DNA of 64,000 nt, taken from positions 105,454,580 through 105,518,579 of the forward strand of contig CM071595.1 of NCBI GenBank assembly GCA_036435485.1, in the 5' to 3' direction. Positions 55,465-64,000 of this stretch are shown here, in pieces (the stretch's first letter is position 1; each line of letters starts with the position of its first letter). The stretch is from Saposhnikovia divaricata. Its lineage: Eukaryota; Streptophyta; Magnoliopsida; Apiales; Apiaceae. Both the position numbers and the translations under genes were made by a program. Under the pieces are notes generated by a model that saw only the letters and a list, made by a program, of their open reading frames with translations, was not told the origin of the DNA and did no database searches.

Positions 55465-57713
55465 CACAACAACCGGTTCAAAGTTTTGAACACTTGCCTG
55501 GTAATCGGGTGTGGGTGGAGATAGCGTGTCCTGGGTCTACTCGATGATCTATAAACAATCAGAACATTCGAGATTAACCACTTAACACGTTTTAAAAGTC
55601 TAAGTATAACTTCACTTAAATTGAAACACGTTTTCGAATTATCTCGTTATACACCTTTTAGTGTAACTCTTTTTATTACTGATACGATCCGACATTTGTT
55701 CGTTATTACGACATGTCATCATACCCACACTCGGTATATACTTAAGTCGTATAAGTTCTAAAGTCGATCGACTACGAACCAAGATTATACCTCGAGTTTT
55801 ATCGTTCGTTTTCTAAGTGTTTTACCAAAGTTATAACCAAGCGGGTTTTTAGGGGTTCGTTCGCGTTTAACTTCGATTCCAACATTTTTATAAAATCGGA
55901 AAACAATCCGATTGATATGTGGTTTTCTTTCATACCTTCCTTATGACCTCTAGTATTTATTTACCAAGATTCGCCACTGAGTAACATGCTTTACGAGGGT
56001 TCAATTGAAGTTACGAACTTTTACTTACGGTTCCGAACCAATTTTAGTAATTTGACCATAACTCCTAAACCGTAAGTCGGAATGTTTCGATTCTTTCGGC
56101 AAAACGATCTATGACTCGAGATCTATGAGGACATTTCATATTCATAACCAGTTAGGGCAATTAACCCTACTGTGATGCACGAATTCTTTAAGATTATCGA
56201 AAATCGGGCATTACGACGGCTATAAATCGAATATTTCCAAATTCCAAACTTTCCAATAATCATAGTTTCCACTCCAAACAACATATACATGTTATTTAAC
56301 CATGAACTAAGGCCAAGCAATGCCTTTCCGTTCATCTAAACTATTTTATCCTCTTATATCAACAAATCACTACATAAGCATGCTTTAATCATCACCATAA
56401 TCATACTAATCTAAAAACTCATCAAGAACATCATTAAACTCAAAGTAAGAGCTAGGGTTTTGGTGAGATATACCTTCCATGGAGTGGGTAAAGACCTTTC
56501 TAAGCCTTGTATAGTCCTTGTACATCCTTAACCAAGCTTAGATCATCCAAGAAATCAAGAAAACCAAGATTTATTCTTGAAAGTTACTATTCACCCTAGA
56601 CTTTGGTGATTTTATTGAAAATGGAAAAATTGGTGTTTGAGGCTAAGATTTCTAGGATATCATTTTTATAAAATATAGGATCTATGATAAAATTTTGGAG
56701 ATCAAATAATGGTGGGAAGGATGATTTCTTCCCTTGAATTAAAGGAAAAAGCCGAATGGCTTAGTATTGAGAGAAAATGGGTTGGTTGCTTGGTTCTTTG
56801 CTCCTCTTGCATTATTGGATTGTCTTGTGATAATATTTAACCATAAAGCTACTTTAATAAAGTAGTGTGGTCATCCATGATGCAAGAATCAAGTGGGCAA
56901 GTGGTGGTTTAAGTGATAAAGTCTTGTGTCATTTGGTTTATTTACAATCTTGCTAGTTAGCATTGTAACTAGCTTGGTTACTTGATCCTATCCACTTGAA
57001 CATGCTTGTATCTTGGCTCCCTACTTGTTTCTTTGTCCGGTTATTGCTCAATTCATTAATCGTTCGAACGAATAACTCAATTGTTTCTAGTTAGGGTTTT
57101 TCCGAAAACCATAATAATATTTACACCATCATTCTCCATTCTCTTTAATAATTCTTGAACCTATTTTCCTTAAATCCCTTCAATAATTCTTTAAGTCTTT
57201 CAGTGTCCAGGGAACTCTCGGAGAAAATAAAAGTGCAGTTTTTCAGAATCCGACAGCTTTTACATACACTTATTTTCCCCTGGATCACTAATACGAACTC
57301 GGAAATCCGTTCCGAATACTTCTATATAGTGTCGTCTCATAATATTCTCATTTCCACCAAAAACACTATTCATTCTATATTCTTCCTTTATTCCCTATAT
57401 TTATGACAATGTCTTTGTTCTTTCTCGGGCGTTCCTTAACCCTTTCACGGAACCACTAGACTAATCGTTATCGATCTGGATGACACGAGAATATTCTCCT
57501 GCTTGGAACTGCCATATCTTATTCCCCTAGGAGATAGATTATTCTTACCTAAGTTGTCAACCATTAGCATTCTTCAAGACATATAAATATTTAAATTGAA
57601 TTCCATTCCTTCATTCAGAAGATCCACTATTACATCGTAGTCGTAACCATTATTCATTCTTACATCATTATATAACAAAAAGTTTTAATTCTACCGAAAA
57701 TTTGGGTTCTTAC

Positions 57714-57732
57714 AGTCTCCCCTCCTTAAAAG
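57714..57732 (-). other. Polypurine tract of the minus-strand element
   Basis: The minus strand reads CCTTTTAAGGAGGGGAGAC directly before the LTR start TGTAAGAACC. In related elements this region encodes the last residues of pol and doubles as the purine tract. Confidence 0.7.
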
Positions 57733-60700
57733 GATTCCATCCTGGAATCAGGTAGAAAACAAGAGTCGTTTTATCTTTCATTTCACCTTTCAGTTTCCCG
57801 GTCGATTCTTAGTCGTTCTACCCTTTCTCAACACATCTACTGGTGCTACAATACGTACTTTATCCTTTTTCCATCAACTTTGCTACTTTTCGTACAACAC
57901 GTTATCCGGGTTATGCTCTTATTCAGTCCCATACTATTATCCCTATTGATATCCATAGTGGCTTTGGTATCACTATCGCACTGCGAATTCGGAGGTAATC
58001 TCGCTCGCACTGTGCATTTCCTGATCGCTTTAATCCTCGCAATCTCGATCAATATAGAGAAGTGGAAAGATTTATTGAGAGATCACTATGATCAATGAAC
58101 ATTTGTTATATTGCATAGTTTGTACAGAAGGGGGCCAGCCTTTAGTACTTGACAAGCAATTAAACAGGTTATGGTATTCCACTTAGACTTCTATCACATA
58201 GACAGATAGTCACGTAGCAGTACCTCCCCTCCTTAAAGGGTTGTTCTTCTCAATTCATAAAGAAGATGAATAAGAGAGAAGAAAAGAAAAGAGTTCTAAA
58301 GGATTATAGAAAGTTTTCATGATTGTAAAATATCATACTCAGAATTTACCTCTGAACTATAGAGGTTCATCAAGGAAGAAATTAATCATAATTATATCCA
58401 ATACTATTTGATCGCAATCTCATGTGTCAACATATCTTGCTGCTTTGTCCACTATTCTATGGACCTATACTCTGGTTCAACCTTAGCACACTTACTTTTG
58501 GAAATTCTTTGAACCTCTCAGGTTAAATCTTAGTTTCTCGCTTGACACCATTGTTACTGACATTCCATGTCACGCTACTAGCTTTTTCATATCTATAATA
58601 TTAACACTATCAGGTTGTCATCCCGAGAATTCATCAGAAAACCTTTTATTTAATCCATTCATAACATTCCTTGCTTCACATTCCCTAGTTGCTTTCCCAG
58701 TCTTTTCTTTATCAATCACATCCTTCTTGTTATCTGATTCTTATTTACTTCTGTTATTTACTTTCACCTTCGTCTCTTTATTGAGATATCTTTTGCACTT
58801 GGTACCTCCTTATTGGTATCCCGTTACATTTACTCTATAATCATCACATTATTCCAATTTAAATTCTCCGAAATGAATCTGGCCGATCCCTTTAACTTAG
58901 ATTCAATATAATCTACTTCTGTCAACTTGTTTCTCATCACTTATTCTTTTCTACCCGCAGTTTTCCACAGGTTGTCTTTCGTAAGTCAGACCAGGTCGTA
59001 CATCTACCTGCTCGCACTCTTATCATCTGTTGAGCATCTGCGTTTTACTGGTGTAGCTTTGCCACATGAAACACGTTACTACCATGCTATAAGCTTTGGT
59101 GGTAAAACTGGCTCGAATGCCACCTTTCGAACACTTTTAAACTCTCAGGTGGCCTAATAAGTCTCGGGCTCAACTGCCTTTCTCTCTAAGTCTCATTAAT
59201 TCTTTCTACGGGAATACATTAAGCATCATGAATCATCAACCTCATATTCTCTATCTTGTGTGCGCAGAAGTACACTAACACAAACTTGATTGTCATTCAT
59301 CAACATGCCATTTAGCTTATCAATAGCAGCACTTTCTTTATCTTTACGTTGTCATCTACTTTCTTAGAAGAATCACCATCGCTTGTTGTTTACGTAGTGC
59401 GTTAATAGCTAACCATACGGGTTTCAATCCTTTAGGGAGACAAAGTAATCACTATTCCTTATCCATAAGGAACACTTCCTGAACTTGATGTAGATATTAC
59501 ATGAAGTAGATAAAATTGCAGAAGAGTTTCAAGCATCACAGCTATGTCAGGTTGATGAAACTATCACTCATGCAGCTTCCATAAAAGACTGGAAACATAA
59601 TGGTTTACTTCGTCAATTTTGTATCATGGTCCTGGTTTGCCTAAAAACGAGACCTTCTAATGTACGTAATATGCTTAAGACTCCATCAGGAATCGAATCT
59701 TTACTTAAACTATTATTACCATCAATTCTTGCACAGTCATCAGAAGGAATATAAATTCCTCCATTCCGATATGACCTTCAAGGTCCTTCCAAATATCATT
59801 CTGTTTCTTCGGTATGAACATTTGTAATTATTCCTTTATACTTAGACTGTCGGCCACCTCATTGGCCTTTCCTGATACTAACAATTTCTTGTAATCCATG
59901 TTCTCTGGACACATTCCAACTCAAACTTTTCTACCTCATTCCCATCACTTTTGGGTGAAATCATTCTCTCTTAAGCTCTGCTGAAGGAGAAAAATATATC
60001 TATCAGTCTTTTTCCATAAGTCATTGCTTCCACCTTCCCGTGGGAACTTTATCAAAGTTACTCTCAATCATACCTGGAATATTTGTTCTCTTAGTTCTTT
60101 CTTGTTCTAGGATAATCTCAACCTTCTTGGGTTCCATCCATACCTCATCATGGTTTCATACATGCCTCATCTGGCATTATTGTTATTGTGTCTTACATTC
60201 TCTACCAAACTTCTATTTTGAAACTCAGTATATTAACTTTTTCCTTGTAAGGTTTCTTAGGTCGCCCTCATCATTCCTCATGTATTTTCTAGGTACAGGG
60301 TATAACAAAACGTCATTGATCAATACTCTAATAATTCTGTCTATGTTCTTTCTAGAACTCTTTTTAATAATCCTTACAGGTCATTGTTGCCTTAGCAAAT
60401 CCAACTCATTTCATTTGAATTCACAATGTCTTTATTAGGGTTAATGCCATCCCTTGTGCATTCCCCAGGGTTTATCTTAATTTATGGATATCCTATCCTT
60501 AATTCAACTGCCAAGGAATTCTTGCATCCTATAATTGACAATCAGATCATGTATCCTTAATAAGGGTCTCTTTTCAATCATTCTCATTTGATAATCGGTC
60601 GGTGGCTTAATGCTAACCTCTTCTTTCAGATAGTTGTCAGCCTATTTGACCTTCCAAAAGACAACGTATGTCTATCTACTTTCTTACAGAACTTGGTAAT

Positions 60701-63299
60701 GGTAGCAAGGACGTTCTGGAAGATATTGGTCGAGTTCAACGTGAATCTCTTAGTGCTTATCGTTCTTCTCAAAGGTACTTACCTTAGGCAAAATTTCTAT
60801 AGCATACTGATCAATCTCTGACCATTTCTATACTCTCTTCATAAATCTTCATTGTTTGCTTTCCTTAGTCATAATATTCATGGTATTTATAATACCCTAA
60901 CATCATACATCTCAAGTCACTATACTTCTATTTTTACTCGTAATCTTGGACAATCATATACACATGAATCACTTTAGTATGGGTGACCCCATACTAAAAA
61001 TCTAGTGAATTCCCAATCAAAACATGGGCTACAAAGGGTTCAGTAGAACATTCCTACGATCTTATTAATGTTTCCTTTATATGAGAAGCCCTTGCAGTCG
61101 GTGCTTACTTAGAAGCAACCCTGCTTTGTCCTTTCATTGCTGGTCTAGTCACTTGATAATCCTTTGTGACTTGGCCTCAACTGGCCACACTAAAATAAAA
61201 ATATATGATTTTAGGGGCTGGCTAATAGCATTACTTTTCTAGCGATTGCCGGCGTAGTGCCTTCTTCTTTGATACCTTTCTACCTTTCCAAAACTTTACT
61301 CCATATAAGTCTTAATCGACTTCTCGGCACCGTCTCTGGTCACCTTTCCTCTACTTTTATCTTTTCAACTATTCTTATCAATCCCATGTGCCACGCAAGC
61401 TTACCATTCGTGGCATAACAGCCTTTTCACTTAAGTCAATCCCGTAGTTTCTCAGTCCGGCTGGTTTCTTACTTACGTTTCCTATTTTTGTCCAATCTCA
61501 CTTCATCATTGTATTTCTACAATCAATCGCGATAATCGGGGTCTGTCCACCAACCCATATAGCGGCTACCTTACCCAATTCATGGGGTTCACCCCAGTTT
61601 CTACTCTCTTCCATGACATTCTCTAATAATCAGAAAGACAGGGTTTGCCAAAAATCGTTGAAGTTCTTCCCAGAATCAGGGAAATTTTGATCAATCAATC
61701 CACCTACTGGTAACATTAAGGAGACCAGTTTCGAAACATGGAGAATAGTTCTATGAACCTCCAAGCAGGTAGAACCATAAGCAGTCATAATTAACGAAAT
61801 AATCGTCATCAGATTGGAAGTTTAACCACTGGAGAGGAACCAATTATATACATCCCTTAAAAGGGAATCAACAGTTTCAAACTGAAACCTGTCACAACAT
61901 CTTGATACCTATACGTCCTGATATTCAATATTTCCCAATGTTAGTCTACCTAACCACTAGTCTCAGAAGGAACATTACCCTCGGAGTTGGTTGTTCCACA
62001 AAAATTGGCATTACTAAGGCCATCCGAACCTGGTGAACCGTGCTGTCCGAATGCATCCGCAAGTACTTTGTCGTGCTGCGCAAGCACACATCCTAATCTT
62101 TTATGCGAAGCGTCGTTGGAAGCACAAAGTCTCCCTTTTTCCATTAAACAATGCCAAATCTTGGTCATTACCAATTTCATCTTTTAGCTCCAGGAAGATT
62201 TTCTCACATTTTTTTTTTCTCTTCAACTGCTGATCATATTACTTGATCCATTATAATTCTGCATCGGAGTAAACTTAAGGTAACTACTATAATCCATTCA
62301 AAGAAAAGAAAGAATTTAATATTCCTCTGAATCACATGCATCTAACGTTTCTGGTTCATCATTTCACTGAGTTAAATTAACCCTATACTTAGTCTCTGAC
62401 AATAGTCTCATTACGAGTTCATCTTGACTCACTGTTCTTATCATCCGGTAGGTTCTGAGATCATTGTCTTGCTTACTACTTCCTTATATAACTTTATCCA
62501 ATCATGCTGTCACTTCCCAATGTTTTCACTTTCTAATTGATTCATTCATAAAATGGACATTTTCTTGAATAAAACAACTTCATTAACCTCAATTTTGTTC
62601 CATAAATTACAACCTATGACATCTGCCTTCTCATGGCGAATTATTATTGACAATATTCATACTAATTCATTTGTCAAATGATATGGCACTTACTGCCTCC
62701 TTCTCAACTATTTCTAAGGACTCTGCTCCTCGTCATATATCGATGTCTTTGATAATCATACATCCCTCTAGCTCTTTCTTCGTTAATATGAAAGTCTCTA
62801 AGGATTCTCGTCTATTCCCGTATAAGATCTCAAGTAATTCTTCCAATCCGTCTTACTCGCTGGTACTACATCCAGTAGTCCGGCTACGAATCCAACACGA
62901 ATCTTTAGTTCTATTTCTAGTAGCTTAGTTCTTTATGCTCACTTTTCTGAGCACCATATCTTAATCATCACAGTCTTTCTGGCTGCAGCCCTCATTCCTC
63001 GAGGGTAAGCTCCTTATCCTAACAGGATTTTCCTTATCTGCTGGAACCTCTTCCGGGTCTCCAGTAGGGTACTCTATTGAATTTACCCGATGATCTTCAG
63101 CATATAATAAAGCATCATCGCGCTGTTGCTCGTATGCCTCAAGGTCTGTCGGCTTACTCGTCGATACGATATCGAGCTAAGTTACTATCATGATACTTAA
63201 GAGTTCCCATAAGGGTTTTATAGGTCATAACTACATTAAGTAGTTCGACTATGAACTTGGCAAGAGTTCTTATTATCTTAGTGAATTTATTGTTTTAAC
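57733..63299 (-). pseudogene. Extremely diverged chromovirus-type pol and internal region
   Basis: No long frame survives, but minus-strand motifs appear in RT-to-integrase order. RPLLRIHDLI (near 60600) stands for 'YPLPRIDDLF'. ELRIGYP (near 60500) stands for 'DLRSGYH'. VLINDVLLYP (near 60310) stands for the catalytic 'VFIDDILIYS'. MEPKKVEIIL (near 60130) stands for 'VDPAKIEAIL'. SGKANEVADSLS (near 59860) stands for 'PGKANVVADALS', and SNVFHVAKL (near 59090) for 'HNVFHVSKL'. Each carries several substitutions, with stops and shifts between. The RT active-site FIDD is LIND. Gag and protease were not recognised; 60900-63299 is mostly unreadable. Confidence 0.6.
61970..62180 (-). pseudogene. 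RNase H-like fragment, out of order
   Basis: The minus strand reads NDASHKRLGCVLAQHDKVLA, close to the Ty3 RNase H start 'SDASHKGLGCVLMQHGKVIA'. It lies upstream of the RT motifs in the same element, whereas RNase H should follow RT. It may be a rearranged piece or another nested scrap. Confidence 0.5.
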
Positions 63300-64000
63300 T
63301 GTTGGGACAATCAGATCTTGGCACTGCGAATTTTGATACAATAAAAATTAACGAGTACGAATAGAAAAATCACCTTGTTAACGGTTGATTCCACGCTCTT
63401 CTATTGTATTCCCAAATTCCCTTGAGCGAAGTGTGGCCTTCGTCTTCTCAAGTTAACCTCTCTTCTTGCTCCTGGGTGGCTACAAAATTTTTTCGACCAG
63501 CCCCCAGCAAGAAGAGAATAGGAATATATATAGGCTACAATAGGGATCATGGACAATTAGGTTGGGCCTTCTAATTACATCTTGAGCCAAGCCCAATGTA
63601 ATTAAATATTAATTCAATCCACTAAAGAATTAATATTTGCACTACCTTTCCTAATACCGTAATTTAATTAATTAATTCGGTTCCAATATTATTTGCTTAT
63701 TAAATTCCCCATGTTTAAAATATCGCATGTCCATTAATTAAATAAATTACTGATAATTCATTTAATTAATATCTTTGATCCTTGATTATCCACTCAACCT
63801 TTATTTAATTATGCCGGAATAAATCCACCTGCAGGGTTTCACATAATTAAATCTTTTTGAGCTTTCAAGGGGACATCATTAACCCGAATATTATCAGGAC
63901 ATGGATTCCTTCAATAAATAATATCCCACCATATATATATTATTTCATCACCCAAAATATAATGAAATAAATCAAAAGAATTATTTCATATATAAATCAA
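63300..64000 (-). repeat. Part of another LTR, cut by the window edge
   Basis: The sequence starts TGTTGGGACAATCAG. On the minus strand CCTATATATATTC (63522-63533) looks like a TATA box about 30 bp before a leader-like stretch, and the minus end would be ...TCCCAACA. No primer site or purine tract adjoins it at 63299, so it may be a solo or broken LTR. The strand is tentative. Confidence 0.4.

Larger units (their letters stand above)
53235..57713 (-). repeat. 3' LTR (~4.5 kb) of a minus-strand Ty3 element
   Basis: The plus strand begins TGTAACACCCC and ends TTTGGGTTCTTACA, so on the minus strand the LTR runs TGTAAGAACC...GGGGTGTTACA. A purine tract adjoins its inner edge, making it the 3' LTR. 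It contains a conserved TTGCTCACCCTTGC-like block near 53640 (minus: GCAAGGGTGAGCAA on plus). Its partner would lie beyond 64000. No genes lie inside; the short open frames are chance. Confidence 0.7.

Noticed and set aside
57155..60821. Several 70-130-aa plus-strand frames rich in Leu, Phe and Ser
   Set aside because: The minus strand carries the recognisable pol motifs; the hydrophobic plus frames are the complement of AT-rich decayed coding DNA.

Overview
This is nuclear DNA of a flowering plant, most likely a eudicot. It carries a decayed chloroplast ndhK copy on a chromosome, plant-only transposon families (Tat-type, Athila-type and chromovirus Ty3/gypsy elements, Ty1/copia, CACTA, plant L1-type LINE, small MITEs), and a plant-specific multi-B3-domain gene. 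Transposons and their remnants fill more than 80% of the window. I cannot name the species.

Layout. 1-330 is a LINE scrap. 648-10050 is a minus-strand Tat-like Ty3 element with 515-bp LTRs; between integrase and 3' LTR it carries an antisense gene with its own TATA box and an array of ~100-bp tandem repeats. 10156-11129 is a copia scrap bounded by inverted LTR copies. 11804-13907 is a 2.1-kb solo LTR with a CTAGG target duplication, inserted in older LTR-like DNA. 15329-15484 (minus) is the only host gene that looks intact: a 51-aa intronless ORF with TATA box, short leader and poly(A) signal. 15830-19575 is an old LINE split by a 2.1-kb copia deletion derivative (TSD CTAAG) and by a 296-bp MITE. 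19893-27832 is a full-length CACTA transposon (TSD ATT) with a TNP2-type transposase gene (one nonsense codon) and a spliced C48/Ulp1-like peptidase gene. 27846-28146 is the ndhK fragment, followed by a MITE with TAA duplications.

28566-34350 has no convincing gene; it holds AT-rich DNA and three Helitron-type 3' ends. 34353-44908 is a B3 (REM-like) transcription-factor pseudogene with four B3-like domains. It is split by a 7.2-kb Athila-like element (35811-43038, TSD AAAGG) that encodes only Gag. 45067-53234 is a decayed chromovirus with 3.6-kb LTR, an extra ORF before gag, gag, protease and RT; the rest of pol and most of the 3' LTR are missing. At 53235 its residual 3' LTR is interrupted by a minus-strand element with a 4.5-kb LTR and extremely diverged pol (57714-63299). 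The window ends in part of another LTR (63300-64000).

By my hand comparison, paired LTRs differ by about 1.3% (Athila-like), 3.1% (Tat-like), 3.3% (copia) and 3.8% (chromovirus, partial). This gives a rough order of insertions. The points most worth checking are the antisense gene of the Tat element, the extra chromovirus ORF, the three consecutive hairpins after the Athila gag, and the contrast between the very decayed pol near 60 kb and the younger element that hosts it.
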